Below, in pieces: positions 27,340-36,101 of a DNA stretch of 64,000 nucleotides. The notes under the pieces are model-generated. The model did no database searches. It was not told where the DNA came from and saw only the letters and a list, made by a program, of their open reading frames with translations. The translations under genes were made by a program, and so were the position numbers. The first letter of the stretch is position 1. Each line of letters opens with the position of its first letter. This DNA comes from Terriglobus tenax (GTDB lineage Bacteria; Acidobacteriota; Terriglobia; Terriglobales; Acidobacteriaceae). The stretch lies in contig NZ_JAGSYA010000004.1 in assembly GCF_025685395.1 (NCBI RefSeq), positions 124,001 to 188,000 of the forward strand, in the 5' to 3' direction.

Positions 27340-27600
27340 ATGCCGTCCGCTGCCCAGATCGCGCTTCGAGAGGTCATGGATATCCGCCAGGCCGCCGACT
27401 ATCTCGGCATCAGCGGAGATACCCTCTACCGTTACGCTTCCGAAGGTTTTGTGCCCGCATTCAAGCTCGGCAACCGCTGGCGCTTCAAGCGCTCTTTGCT
27501 GGATGCCTGGATGGATGAACAGTCCGGTGTACGGAAGCCCGCAGCAACGACCGTCAAGGTCAAAGCCACCCAGAAGAAACCCGTTCGCCGCGCTCGCTAA
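27340..27600 (+). CDS. Excisionase-like helix-turn-helix DNA-binding protein
   Basis: 86 residues. The winged HTH of the MerR/excisionase type occupies about 13-60: MDIRQAADYLGISGDTLYRYASEG followed by VPAFKLGNRWRFKRSLLDAWMDE. A basic tail (KVKATQKKPVRRAR) follows. Despite the family name, no integrase, attachment site or repeat is nearby, so a chromosomal regulator is more likely. The ATG at 27340 is used; an ATG at 27376 with AGAGG close by is possible. The stop overlaps the convergent phosphoesterase stop by 4 bp (CTAA). Confidence 0.82.
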   Translation: MPSAAQIALREVMDIRQAADYLGISGDTLYRYASEGFVPAFKLGNRWRFKRSLLDAWMDEQSGVRKPAATTVKVKATQKKPVRRAR

Positions 27601-28472
27601 GCCCGTTCCAGCTTCAGCAACGTGATCTCCGGCGGACAGTTCAGACGGAAGGGGACTCCCGTCGTTCCGATCCCTCGATTGACATAGAGTTGCAGGTTGT
27701 TCAGCTGGAACAGCCCCTCCACGTATTTTCGACCTTCCGGCGGCAGAAGTGACTTGATCGGTGGTACGAACGGCATCCTCACCTGCCCTCCGTGCGAATG
27801 CCCGGAAAGCATCAGGCTGACATACTGGCTGGCCGGTGTTCTCAAGAGCCTGTCCGCATAATCCGGCTGATGCATCATCAGGATGACCGGCTCTTTCGCG
27901 CTGCGAATCTTCTGCGGAATGGCAGCTTCCGGATCGGTTCTACCATCGGCCATATCACGTAGTCCCGCTATCCAGATGCGGCTGTTCCCACGCTCGATGG
28001 GCACATTTTCATTCAGCAGAATAGGCAGTCCCTGCGAAGACATTGCTCGCGTCACCTGCTCTTCGCCGGCGTTGCTGTCGTGGTTTCCCAAAACTCCGTA
28101 TTTCAGAGGGCATTCAACCATGCGCAGGATGTCGCCGCAGATATAGGCCTGTTCAATGGGATAAACATGATTCGTGTGACTGGTGCTGATATAGTCGCCG
28201 GTCATCAGAACCGCATCCGGGCGCAGCTTGTTCACACGGCGAAGCACGCGGCGCAGGAAAAACTCTTCCGTGAACTCATGAAAATGCAGATCGCTGATCT
28301 GCACGATGCGGAAACCGTGGAATGCTTCAGGAAGGTTCTGCAGCTTGATGGTCACATTGAGCACCTCCAACTCGTGCCGTGCGATTTCACCGGAATACAG
28401 AGCCAATCCAGCCGTCGTGGCCAATCCCATCTTGAGAAAATTACGCCGTGTGAGCCACGAGCCATCCGCCAT
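27597..28472 (-). CDS. Tat-exported metallophosphoesterase
   Basis: 291 residues. The N terminus carries a twin-arginine signal (LTRRNFLKMGLATTAGLALYS). The calcineurin-like motifs are complete: QISDLHFH, MTGDYI, VLGNHDSN, LMMHQPD and SGHSHGGQ. This matches the YkuE/YaeI-type family of envelope phosphoesterases that can act on lipid A intermediates or other phosphoesters; the substrate is not evident. It converges on the HTH gene and is divergent from the M24 peptidase. Confidence 0.9.
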   Translation of the reverse strand: MADGSWLTRRNFLKMGLATTAGLALYSGEIARHELEVLNVTIKLQNLPEAFHGFRIVQISDLHFHEFTEEFFLRRVLRRVNKLRPDAVLMTGDYISTSHTNHVYPIEQAYICGDILRMVECPLKYGVLGNHDSNAGEEQVTRAMSSQGLPILLNENVPIERGNSRIWIAGLRDMADGRTDPEAAIPQKIRSAKEPVILMMHQPDYADRLLRTPASQYVSLMLSGHSHGGQVRMPFVPPIKSLLPPEGRKYVEGLFQLNNLQLYVNRGIGTTGVPFRLNCPPEITLLKLERA

Positions 28473-28533
28473 ATTTCCTGATGATACCCGGCGCTATGGC
28501 CTTGATCCGTGCAGGGAACATAAAATAGAAGGG

Positions 28534-29619
28534 ATGCAGTCAAGAATCAAAAAGACACGCGAGATCATGGCGGAACAGAAGCTGGAAGCTCTGCTCGTGA
28601 CCAATCTGCCGGATGTCCGCTACCTTACCGGCTTCACCGGCTCAAACGCCGCGCTTTCCATCACAGGGCGCAGCGCGGTGCTGTTTACCGATGGCCGCTA
28701 CACGGTGCAGGCCAAAGATGAGGTCGACGGCGCCCGCGTCGTCATTCCGAAGAAGAAGTCGGCACAGACCGGAGCCGCCGAGTGGCTGGAGCAGCAGGGA
28801 ATCAAACGCTGCGGCATTGACGGAGCACACACGACGATCTCCCTGCTTGAGCATCTTCGCAAAGCTGTCAGCGGCAAACTGCGGCGTGGATTTTTTCAGC
28901 CCATCGAAACTCCAATTGCTTCCGCGCAAAGAGAAATAAAAGATGCCGCCGAGATCCGCCGCATGCGACAGGCCGCAGAACTTGGCTCGAAGCTGTTTGA
29001 TCACATCCTCGGTTTCCTGGAACCCGGAATCACGGAATCCTCCGTTGCCGCTGAACTCGAGCACCGGGCCCGGCTGCTGGGCGCGGAGGGCATGTCCTTT
29101 GAGACCATCGTCGCCTCCGGCTCCCGCTCGGCACTTCCGCATGGCCGCGCCAGCGGCTCCAGGATTCCCCGCAAAGGGTTCATCACGTTGGACTTCGGTG
29201 TTATCCTCAACGGGTATTGCTCGGACATGACGCGTACCGTGCACATGGGACGCGCCTCCGCCGGCGAAGAACAGGCCTATGCCGCAGTCCTGGAAGCGCA
29301 GGAGTCGGCCGTGGCAGCCGCAAAGCATGGCGTTACCTGCGGCGAAGTGGATGAAGCAGCCCGTAGCGTGCTGAAGCGCGCAGGGCTGGCAAAGTATTTC
29401 ACGCACTCCACCGGCCACGGTGTTGGCCTGGAGATCCATGAGGGACCACGAATTGCCGCCAATCAGAAGCAGCCGCTCGCCGCAGGCATGGTCGTTACCA
29501 TTGAGCCCGGCATCTACCTTCCTGGCCGCTTCGGAATCCGCATTGAAGACACTGTCGTCATTAACCGCAGCGGGTGCGAGATCATAACGACGTCGCCCAA
29601 AGCCTGGATCGAGTTATAA
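28534..29619 (+). CDS. M24 family metallopeptidase (Xaa-Pro aminopeptidase/dipeptidase)
   Basis: 361 residues from the ATG at 28534, which has AGAAGGG directly upstream; a longer frame to 28306 lies within the divergent gene and is rejected. An N-terminal creatinase-like domain (TNLPDVRYLTGFTGSNAAL) precedes the pita-bread catalytic domain with metal ligands in TLDFGVILNGYCSDMTR, HSTGHGVGLEIHEGPR, TIEPGIYLPG and IRIEDTVVI. It removes N-terminal residues before proline in the cytoplasm. Position before accB-accC is a frequent bacterial arrangement (pepP/pepQ-efp-accBC), here without efp. Confidence 0.9.
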   Translation: MQSRIKKTREIMAEQKLEALLVTNLPDVRYLTGFTGSNAALSITGRSAVLFTDGRYTVQAKDEVDGARVVIPKKKSAQTGAAEWLEQQGIKRCGIDGAHTTISLLEHLRKAVSGKLRRGFFQPIETPIASAQREIKDAAEIRRMRQAAELGSKLFDHILGFLEPGITESSVAAELEHRARLLGAEGMSFETIVASGSRSALPHGRASGSRIPRKGFITLDFGVILNGYCSDMTRTVHMGRASAGEEQAYAAVLEAQESAVAAAKHGVTCGEVDEAARSVLKRAGLAKYFTHSTGHGVGLEIHEGPRIAANQKQPLAAGMVVTIEPGIYLPGRFGIRIEDTVVINRSGCEIITTSPKAWIEL

Positions 29620-29679
29620 CAAGGACTGGGCTTGCGGTCAGCGATCGCATCCCAGCGAACTCCGGAAGAAGAGATAACT

Positions 29680-30168
29680 ATGGAAGCAAATGAACTGAAG
29701 GACCTTCGCGAACTCGTTGAGTTTCTGAAAGACAACAAGATTGCCGAGTTCGATCTGGAGCGCGGCGACCTCAAGGTCCGCATTAAATTTACTGGCGCTC
29801 CCGCACCCGCAGCCATTGACTACAGCCAGCTTGCCTCGCTGCTTCCGCAGCAGGCTGCCGCCACAACACCTGTTGCCTCGGCTCCTTCCGCAGCGGCCGC
29901 GCCTGCAGCGGAAGCTCCGGCAGAGAACGTGCACGAGGTCAAGTCGCCGATCGTCGGGACGTTCTATGAGTCCTCGGCTCCCGGCGCCGCGCCGTTCGTC
30001 AAGCCCGGCGACCAGGTTGAGGTCGGCCAGGTGATCTGCATCGTGGAAGCGATGAAGCTGATGAACGAAATCGAGTCCGACGTTGCCGGCGAAGTCGTTC
30101 GCCGCATCGCTGCCAACGGACAGCCGGTAGAGTACGGCCAGCCGCTGTTTGCCATCAAGCCACGCTAA
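29680..30168 (+). CDS. accB: Biotin carboxyl carrier protein of acetyl-CoA carboxylase
   Basis: 162 residues from the ATG at 29680, behind a GGAAGAAGAG ribosome site. The N-terminal helix region (LKDLRELVEFLKDNKIAEFDLERG) is followed by an Ala/Pro-rich linker (about 55-82) and the biotinyl domain with EVKSPIVGTFYES and the biotinylation motif VEAMKLMNEI (Lys126). It carries CO2 between AccC and the carboxyltransferase for fatty-acid synthesis. accC follows after an unusual 145-bp gap with two hairpins. Confidence 0.96.
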   Translation: MEANELKDLRELVEFLKDNKIAEFDLERGDLKVRIKFTGAPAPAAIDYSQLASLLPQQAAATTPVASAPSAAAAPAAEAPAENVHEVKSPIVGTFYESSAPGAAPFVKPGDQVEVGQVICIVEAMKLMNEIESDVAGEVVRRIAANGQPVEYGQPLFAIKPR

Positions 30169-30246
30169 AAGCAGTTGCGAGTTGCCAGTTCTCGTTCAGG
30201 TCATTTTGCAGCCTCTACGAAGAAAGGCAACAGTCGAATCCGAAGG

Positions 30247-30300
30247 GGCAGGGCTTTAGCCCTGCCGTTTCACCATAAGAAGTAAGGGGCTTCAGCCCCT
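30247..30300 (+). repeat. Twin palindromic hairpins between accB and accC
   Basis: Two perfect stem-loops lie 18 nt apart. GGCAGGGC and GCCCTGCC pair around TTTA (30247-30266), and AGGGGC and GCCCCT pair around TTCA (30285-30300). Neither is followed by a U tract, so they are unlikely to be terminators. They look like short dispersed palindromic (REP-type) elements; the genome copy number cannot be seen here. They may stabilise or attenuate the accB-accC message. Confidence 0.7.
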
Positions 30301-30313
30301 GAGGTTTTCAAGG

Positions 30314-31675
30314 ATGTTTCGTAAAGTCCTCATCGCCAACCGTGGCGAAATCGCGCTCCGCGTCATCAATGCCTGCAAGGAAATGGGCATTCGCACCGTC
30401 GCGGTCTATTCCACGGCAGACCGTAACTCTCTGCATGTCCGCTTTGCCGACGAAGCCATCTGCATCGGGCCACCCCGCTCAGCTGAGAGCTATCTGAACG
30501 TGCCGGCCGTCATCTCCGCCGCAGAGATCGCTGACGTCGACGCGATCCATCCCGGCTATGGCCTGCTCTCGGAAAACGCCAACTTCGCCGAAGTCTGTCG
30601 TGCCAGCAACATCAAGTTTATTGGGCCTCCGCCCGAGGTCACGCGCATGATGGGCGAGAAGTCCACCGCGCGCCAGACCATGAAAAAAGCCAAGGTGCCG
30701 ATTCTTCCCGGCTCGGACGGCGTGATCGGCTCTGTCGACGAGGCGCTTGAGTGGGCAAAGTCCGTTGGCTATCCAGTCATTCTGAAGGCTGTTGCCGGTG
30801 GCGGCGGACGCGGTATGCGTATCTGCCGCAGCCCGCAGGAACTGCCCGACCTCTACAACCAGGCATCCACCGAAGCCCTGAACGCCTTCGGTAACGGCGA
30901 TCTGTACATGGAGAAGTTCATTGAGCGCCCGCGCCACATCGAGTTCCAGGTGCTGGCCGACGAGCACGGCAACGTCATGTCGCTCAACGAACGCGAGTGC
31001 TCCATCCAGCGCCGTCATCAGAAGCTGATTGAAGAAGCTCCGTCACTGCAGGTCACGCAGAAGCAGCGTGAAGACCTGGGGAAGGTCATCCGCAACTCGC
31101 TTAAGGACATCGGCTACTGGAACGCCGGCACCATCGAGTTCCTGATGGACGAGGACGGCAAGATCTACTTCATCGAGATGAACACGCGCATCCAGGTGGA
31201 GCATCCGGTCACCGAGATGATCACTGGAGTCGACCTGGTGAAGGCGCAGCTGCGCATCGCAGCGGGCGAGAAGCTGTCCGAGATCGTACCCGGTCCTATC
31301 GTCATCAACGGCCATGCCATCGAGTGCCGCATCAACGCCGAGCATCCTGAAAAGTTCACGCCCTCCGCCGGCAAGATCACGGCCTTCAACCTGCCCGGAG
31401 GCAACGGTGTCCGTGTCGATACGGCGCAGTACGCTGAAGGCGTTGTACCGCCCTACTACGACTCACTGATCGGCAAGCTCATCGTTCACGGCAAGAACCG
31501 CGAAGAGGCCATGAACAAGATGCAGCGCGCTCTGGATCAGTTCATCGTGCAGGGCATTCACACCACAATTCCGCTGCACAAGAAGATCTTCGCGGATGAG
31601 GAGTTCCGCTCCGGCAACTTCGACACCAAGTTCATGGAACGCTTCTTCGAACGCGAAAAGGCAAAGGCAGAGTAA
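30314..31675 (+). CDS. accC: Biotin carboxylase of acetyl-CoA carboxylase
   Basis: 453 residues, the usual size. An N-terminal domain ([24 protein letters not shown]) precedes an ATP-grasp core with [17 protein letters not shown] (glycine-rich ATP loop), [29 protein letters not shown] and [17 protein letters not shown] (metal and catalytic residues), then a biotin-carboxylase C domain ([16 protein letters not shown]). It carboxylates biotin on AccB using ATP and bicarbonate. It starts 14 nt after the second hairpin. Confidence 0.97.
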   Translation: MFRKVLIANRGEIALRVINACKEMGIRTVAVYSTADRNSLHVRFADEAICIGPPRSAESYLNVPAVISAAEIADVDAIHPGYGLLSENANFAEVCRASNIKFIGPPPEVTRMMGEKSTARQTMKKAKVPILPGSDGVIGSVDEALEWAKSVGYPVILKAVAGGGGRGMRICRSPQELPDLYNQASTEALNAFGNGDLYMEKFIERPRHIEFQVLADEHGNVMSLNERECSIQRRHQKLIEEAPSLQVTQKQREDLGKVIRNSLKDIGYWNAGTIEFLMDEDGKIYFIEMNTRIQVEHPVTEMITGVDLVKAQLRIAAGEKLSEIVPGPIVINGHAIECRINAEHPEKFTPSAGKITAFNLPGGNGVRVDTAQYAEGVVPPYYDSLIGKLIVHGKNREEAMNKMQRALDQFIVQGIHTTIPLHKKIFADEEFRSGNFDTKFMERFFEREKAKAE

Positions 31676-31680
31676 CCGCC

Positions 31681-32232
31681 ATGGAAGACGCTCTCAGGCC
31701 CGCAGACCACCGCAAGTGGACCCTGCGCGGCCTGATGAGTTCTACCGCGGTCTGGCTGATTCCTTTTCCCCTCATCTACTTCGGCATCCTGGGCTGGGGA
31801 ACCATCGGCGACCCTGTCAAAGCTCTGTTATGGCATGCGCGGCATGGCAACCATGTCCGGTTTGCGGGGCACAGCTTCCGCGTTCCACTGCTGTGGCGCA
31901 GCATTGACCCAAATCGCGGCGAGATCCTTCGGCTCTCCAGCCGCGTGCAATTGAACCTCGACCACGCCATCGGCGGTGTGCGCAACCAGCAACAGGCTGA
32001 GGCCTTCCAGAAGCAGATGCTTGCCACCTACCGCCAGGGCGTGGAAGAGAGCCGCTTCGTCACAGAAAATATCCGCGCACACGGCATCAGCTTTCTCTGC
32101 GTTCGCGAAGAATCACGGGAGCCCTGGGCACTCTATGAATGCGTGGCTCCAGGAACAGATTGGCAGGTTGGCCTTACGGGCGGTCCTGCCGGACTGAATG
32201 ACGCACGGCAGATTCTGGCTTCCGTACAGTAA
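31681..32232 (+). CDS. Membrane-anchored protein of unknown function in the accC-thiE transcript
   Basis: 183 residues, 5 bp after accC. One hydrophobic segment near residues 20-42 (STAVWLIPFPLIYFGILGWG) suggests an N-in anchor with a periplasmic domain rich in Arg and Gln (EILRLSSRVQLNLDHAIGG). A conserved-looking end reads WALYECVAPGTDWQVGLTGG. No family recognised. It is followed by thiE after 3 bp. Confidence 0.7.
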   Translation: MEDALRPADHRKWTLRGLMSSTAVWLIPFPLIYFGILGWGTIGDPVKALLWHARHGNHVRFAGHSFRVPLLWRSIDPNRGEILRLSSRVQLNLDHAIGGVRNQQQAEAFQKQMLATYRQGVEESRFVTENIRAHGISFLCVREESREPWALYECVAPGTDWQVGLTGGPAGLNDARQILASVQ

Positions 32233-32235
32233 GGG

Positions 32236-32871
32236 ATGATGATGCTGATTCCTCGCCTCTACCCCATTCTCGACGCTGGACTGCTGTCCGCGCGTCATAT
32301 TCCGATCGAACAGTTTGTGCGCGATCTTGCCGCTGCCGGAGTCACACTGCTGCAGTACCGCGACAAGTCTGCACCCCCACAAACCATCCTCGCCAACCTG
32401 AAACTCATCCGCGAGGTCGCCCCCGGCGTAACGCTCCTGCTCAATGACCGCCCCGACCTGGCGCGGTTGGGTGGATGCGACGGCGTACACGTCGGGCAGA
32501 CAGACCTGCACCCCAACGACGCCCGCACCATCCTTGGGCCCGGGAAGATCATCGGTGTCTCCACGCACAATCTGTCGCAGTTTGAAGCAGCGATGGAGAC
32601 GGAGGCCGACTACCTTGCGATTGGCCCGATATATGCCACCACCACCAAGCAGAACCCTGACCCCGTAACCGGGCTGGAGCTGCTGCGGCAGACTCGAAGG
32701 CTGACCAGCAAGCCCATTGTCGCGATTGGCGGCATCACGCCGCAGAGGGCCAGGGAAGTGCTGGACGCGGGCGCGGACTCCATTGCCATGATCTCTGCGC
32801 TGGTGCCGGCCGGCCCGGAGTCTTCCGCTATGCCGCTGGTGGAGTCTCTGCTGGGCCTTCTTGGAGCGTAA
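32236..32871 (+). CDS. thiE: Thiamine-phosphate synthase
   Basis: 211 residues. This TIM-barrel enzyme joins hydroxymethylpyrimidine diphosphate and thiazole phosphate. Visible motifs are LLQYRDKSA, LLLNDRPDLARLGGCDGVHVGQTDL, IIGVSTHNLSQ, ADYLAIGPIYATTTKQNPDP and KPIVAIGGITPQRAREVLDAGADSIAMISAL. A regulatory TenI-like homologue is the alternative, but phosphate- and substrate-binding motifs look intact. It is linked to accC only by position. Confidence 0.92.
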   Translation: MMMLIPRLYPILDAGLLSARHIPIEQFVRDLAAAGVTLLQYRDKSAPPQTILANLKLIREVAPGVTLLLNDRPDLARLGGCDGVHVGQTDLHPNDARTILGPGKIIGVSTHNLSQFEAAMETEADYLAIGPIYATTTKQNPDPVTGLELLRQTRRLTSKPIVAIGGITPQRAREVLDAGADSIAMISALVPAGPESSAMPLVESLLGLLGA

Positions 32872-32966
32872 CCCATTTCAAATCATGGTTCCACCTCTTG
32901 CCCGGGCGGTGTCTTGGTATGCACTCTTCAGGGTTCATTTGTGCATGACTTGAAGGGTGTTAACGG

Positions 32967-32972
32967 TATACT
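32967..32972 (+). promoter_or_regulatory. -10 element predicted to give a leaderless ispH mRNA
   Basis: TATACT (5 of 6) ends 8 nt before the GTG at 32980, and no Shine-Dalgarno lies in between. No clear -35 at 16-18 bp. Confidence 0.4.
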
Positions 32973-32979
32973 TACTACT

Positions 32980-34002
32980 GTGACCACCACCGCATTTGAA
33001 CCCCGAGTGAACGACCTCTCCACCACGGATGAGGCCACCAAGCGTGTCCTGTTGCTCAAGCCCCGCGGCTTCTGTGCCGGCGTTGTCCGTGCCGTTGACA
33101 TTGTGAAGATCGCGCTGGACACCTTCGGCGCTCCCATCTACGTCCGCAAAGAGATCGTCCACAACAGCTATGTCGTCAATGACCTGGCCAAGAAGGGCGC
33201 CATCTTCGTCAATGAACTGGATGAAGTGCCCGAGGGCGCTCGCGTGATTTACTCGGCCCACGGCGTTTCGCCGGCGGTCCGCGCCGATGCCAAGGCCCGC
33301 GGCCTGAAGGTGATTGACGCGACCTGCCCGCTGGTCACCAAGGTTCACGTTGAGGCCATCAAGTTCGCCAAGCAGGGCTACTCGCTCGTTCTCGTCGGTC
33401 ACCGTGAGCACGAGGAAGTGGAAGGCACGCAGGGCGAGGCCCCGGATGTGACGCAGGTTGTCTCGACCGTCGAGGAAGTGCAGAACCTGGTGGTTCCTGA
33501 TCCCGATAAGGTCGCGTACCTGACGCAGACCACGCTCTCGCTGGACGAAGCGCGTGACATGATCCAGGCGCTGAAGATCAAGTTCCCGAACATCGTCGGA
33601 CCGCATGCGCAGGACATCTGCTATGCGACCGAGAACCGCCAGACGGCCGTAAAGAACGTGGCCAGCGGTGCCGATCTTGTGCTGGTTGTTGGGTCGAAGA
33701 ACAGTTCGAACTCCAACCGCCTGGTCGAGGTGTCGCAGAATCTGGGCACGAAGAGCTACCTGATCGACAAGGCCGACGACATCCAGCCCGAGTGGCTGGA
33801 CGGCGTCTCGAATGTTGCCATCACCGCCGGCGCCTCCGCACCTGAAGTGCTGGTGCAGGAAGTTGTTGGCTACCTGCAGACCAAGGGCTACGGTTCGGTG
33901 GATGAAGTGGAAGTAATGCCGGAGAATGTTCGTTTCGGTCTTCCGCCGGAGATTGTGCAGGCCATCAAGCCGGCTCCTGGCGCCGCGACCGTTGGCGCTT
34001 AG
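32980..34002 (+). CDS. ispH: 4-hydroxy-3-methylbut-2-enyl diphosphate reductase
   Basis: 340 residues from the GTG at 32980; a longer frame to 32914 is possible but adds an unlikely tail. IspH makes IPP and DMAPP in the last step of the MEP pathway using a 4Fe-4S cluster. The three cluster cysteines are visible in KPRGFCAGVVRAV (Cys32), IDATCPLV and AQDICYATENRQ. Substrate histidines occur in EIVHNSYVVN, SAHGVSPAV and GHREHEEVEG. It lies 32 bp upstream of shc, so isoprenoid supply and hopanoid cyclisation share a transcript. Confidence 0.95.
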   Translation: MTTTAFEPRVNDLSTTDEATKRVLLLKPRGFCAGVVRAVDIVKIALDTFGAPIYVRKEIVHNSYVVNDLAKKGAIFVNELDEVPEGARVIYSAHGVSPAVRADAKARGLKVIDATCPLVTKVHVEAIKFAKQGYSLVLVGHREHEEVEGTQGEAPDVTQVVSTVEEVQNLVVPDPDKVAYLTQTTLSLDEARDMIQALKIKFPNIVGPHAQDICYATENRQTAVKNVASGADLVLVVGSKNSSNSNRLVEVSQNLGTKSYLIDKADDIQPEWLDGVSNVAITAGASAPEVLVQEVVGYLQTKGYGSVDEVEVMPENVRFGLPPEIVQAIKPAPGAATVGA

Positions 34003-34034
34003 TCGTCGCGTTTCAACAGAGGGTTTTCGAACGC

Positions 34035-36071
34035 ATGGCAATGGACGCAGGTAAATCGACGGCATCGTCTCAGGCAGGCTCACAGCCTCGCTTTGGACGC
34101 ATGGACCTCGAACTGGAGAAGGTCTCTTCCGGAATCAGGCGTGCGACCGAGTGGCTTTTCGGTCAGCAGCATGAGGACGGTTACTGGTGTGGCGAACTGG
34201 AAGCAGATGTCATGCTCGAAGCGGATTACGTCTTCGTTCATACTCTGCTGGGGACGGGCGAGCGCGGCCGGATGGAGCGCGCGGTCAACGAGATTCTCCG
34301 CCACCAGAATGAGGACGGCGGATGGAGCCTCTATCCCGGTGGCCCCTCGAATGTGAACTACGGCGTGAAAGCCTACCTGGCGCTGAAGCTGATGGGTTGG
34401 AAGGCTGATCATCCGTTGATGGTCAAGGCGCGTGAGAACGTGCTTTCGCTGGGCGGCGTGGTGGAGTGCAATACCTTCACCAAGCTCTATCTCTGCGCTC
34501 TGGGTGCCTACGATTACGATGCCGTACCGGCTATTCCGCCGGAGATCATCCTCTTTCCCAACTGGTTCTACTTCAACATCTACGAGATTTCTTCGTGGTC
34601 GCGCGGCATTCTGGTGCCACTGTCGATCATCTACGCGAAGAAGCCTTTCAAGAAGCTGGCTCCGGAAGAGGAGATCGACGAGCTCTTCGTGGGTGGCCGC
34701 GCCAACGCGAACCTTCATCTCCGCTGGGACAAGAAGCGCCCCGTCAGCTGGCGCAACTTCTTTCTTCTGTGTGACCGCGTGGCCCATTGGGCGGAGCGCG
34801 TGCATATCCGCCCGCTTCGCTCCATGGCTTTGAAGAAGGCCGAGAAGTGGATGCTGGAGCGCTTTGAGAAGTCCGACGGCCTGGGCGCAATTTATCCGGC
34901 CATGCTGAACGCCATCGTCGCTCTGCGCTGCCTCGGCTTCTCCATGGACGACCCCGTCCTGATTCGCGCCATGGACGAGTTTGAAAAGCTGGGCATCGAT
35001 TGCCCGGAAGGCACACCGGACTACCCGACGCCGACCTTCCGTATGCAGCCCTGCCTGCCCCCGGTATGGGATACGGCACAGGCCATCTATGCGCTGGGCG
35101 AAGCCGGAGTCTCCAAGGAAGATCCGCGCCTGCTGAAGGCCGCAGACTGGATTCTGAGCAAGGAAGTCCGCTTCAAGGGCGACTGGGCCGAAAAGGTCAA
35201 AAATGTCGAACCAGGTGGATGGTACTTCGAGTTCAACAATGAATTTTACCCGGATGTCGATGATACCGGACAGGTTCTGCTTGCACTGAAGAGTGTGGAG
35301 AATCCCCGCGAGCGCTACCAGGACGAGGTTTGCCAGCGTGCCCTGAACTGGATCTGGGCCATGCAGTGCAAGAACGGCGGATGGGCGGCCTTCGACAAAG
35401 ACAACACGAAGACCATCTTCGAGCAGATTCCGTTTGCCGATCACAATGCCATGCTGGACCCGCCGACGGTCGACATTACCGGCCGCATGCTGGAGATGCT
35501 CGCGCTTTATGGCTATGACCGCTCCGACAAGCGTGTCGAGAAGGCGGTGCAGTTCATCCTCTCCGAACAGGAGAGCGATGGCAGCTGGTTTGGCCGCTGG
35601 GGCGTGAACTATCTCTACGGCACCTTCCTGGTTCTGCGTGGTCTGCAGTCCATGGGCATGTGGAGCCACGAGCCATGCGTTCTACAGGCAACCGAATGGG
35701 TGCGCATGGTGCAGAACTCCGATGGCGGATGGGGCGAAAGCTGTGGCACATACGACGATCCGCTGAAGAAGGGCATTGGCCCCAGCACACCGTCCCAGAC
35801 AGCCTGGGCATTGCTGGCGCTACTGGCCGGTGGAGATGTCCGTTCGGATTCCGTAGCGAAGGGCGTTCGCTGGCTGATTGACCATCAGCATGAAGACGGC
35901 AGTTGGGATGAGCTGGTGCCGGGACGTAATGGGGAAAGCTATTACACCGGAACGGGCTTCCCGCGCGTCTTTTACCTTGGCTACCACCTGTACAAGCAGT
36001 ATTTCCCGCTGCTGGCATTGACGACTTATATCAAGGCGCGCGAGACAGAAGTCTCCGGCGCATTGCAATAA
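34035..36071 (+). CDS. shc: Squalene-hopene cyclase
   Basis: 678 residues, typical for the family. The enzyme cyclises squalene to hopene and diplopterol. The protonating DXDD motif is DVDD at 407-410. Several QW-type repeats are visible (QHEDGYWCGELEAD, NEDGGWSLYPGG, CKNGGWAAFDKDN, ESDGSWFGRWGVN, NSDGGWGESC, HEDGSWDE). The protein is a monotopic membrane enzyme of double alpha-barrel fold. It sits between ispH and hpnH. No squalene-synthesis genes (hpnC, hpnD, hpnE) are in the window, so squalene must come from another locus. Confidence 0.96.
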   Translation: MAMDAGKSTASSQAGSQPRFGRMDLELEKVSSGIRRATEWLFGQQHEDGYWCGELEADVMLEADYVFVHTLLGTGERGRMERAVNEILRHQNEDGGWSLYPGGPSNVNYGVKAYLALKLMGWKADHPLMVKARENVLSLGGVVECNTFTKLYLCALGAYDYDAVPAIPPEIILFPNWFYFNIYEISSWSRGILVPLSIIYAKKPFKKLAPEEEIDELFVGGRANANLHLRWDKKRPVSWRNFFLLCDRVAHWAERVHIRPLRSMALKKAEKWMLERFEKSDGLGAIYPAMLNAIVALRCLGFSMDDPVLIRAMDEFEKLGIDCPEGTPDYPTPTFRMQPCLPPVWDTAQAIYALGEAGVSKEDPRLLKAADWILSKEVRFKGDWAEKVKNVEPGGWYFEFNNEFYPDVDDTGQVLLALKSVENPRERYQDEVCQRALNWIWAMQCKNGGWAAFDKDNTKTIFEQIPFADHNAMLDPPTVDITGRMLEMLALYGYDRSDKRVEKAVQFILSEQESDGSWFGRWGVNYLYGTFLVLRGLQSMGMWSHEPCVLQATEWVRMVQNSDGGWGESCGTYDDPLKKGIGPSTPSQTAWALLALLAGGDVRSDSVAKGVRWLIDHQHEDGSWDELVPGRNGESYYTGTGFPRVFYLGYHLYKQYFPLLALTTYIKARETEVSGALQ

Positions 36072-36101
36072 CCAAGTTTTTACCCCAAGGAGCGTGAGTC
36101 G

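Noticed and set aside
27340-27600. Excisionase-like gene as sign of an integrated element
   Set aside because: No integrase, repeats, attachment site or composition change nearby.
32233-32235. TPP riboswitch before thiE
   Set aside because: Only 3 bp separate thiE from the upstream gene and no thi-box is seen ahead of the operon.
34080-35669. 529-codon open frame on the minus strand
   Set aside because: Antisense to shc, whose motifs are complete; no family features in the shadow.
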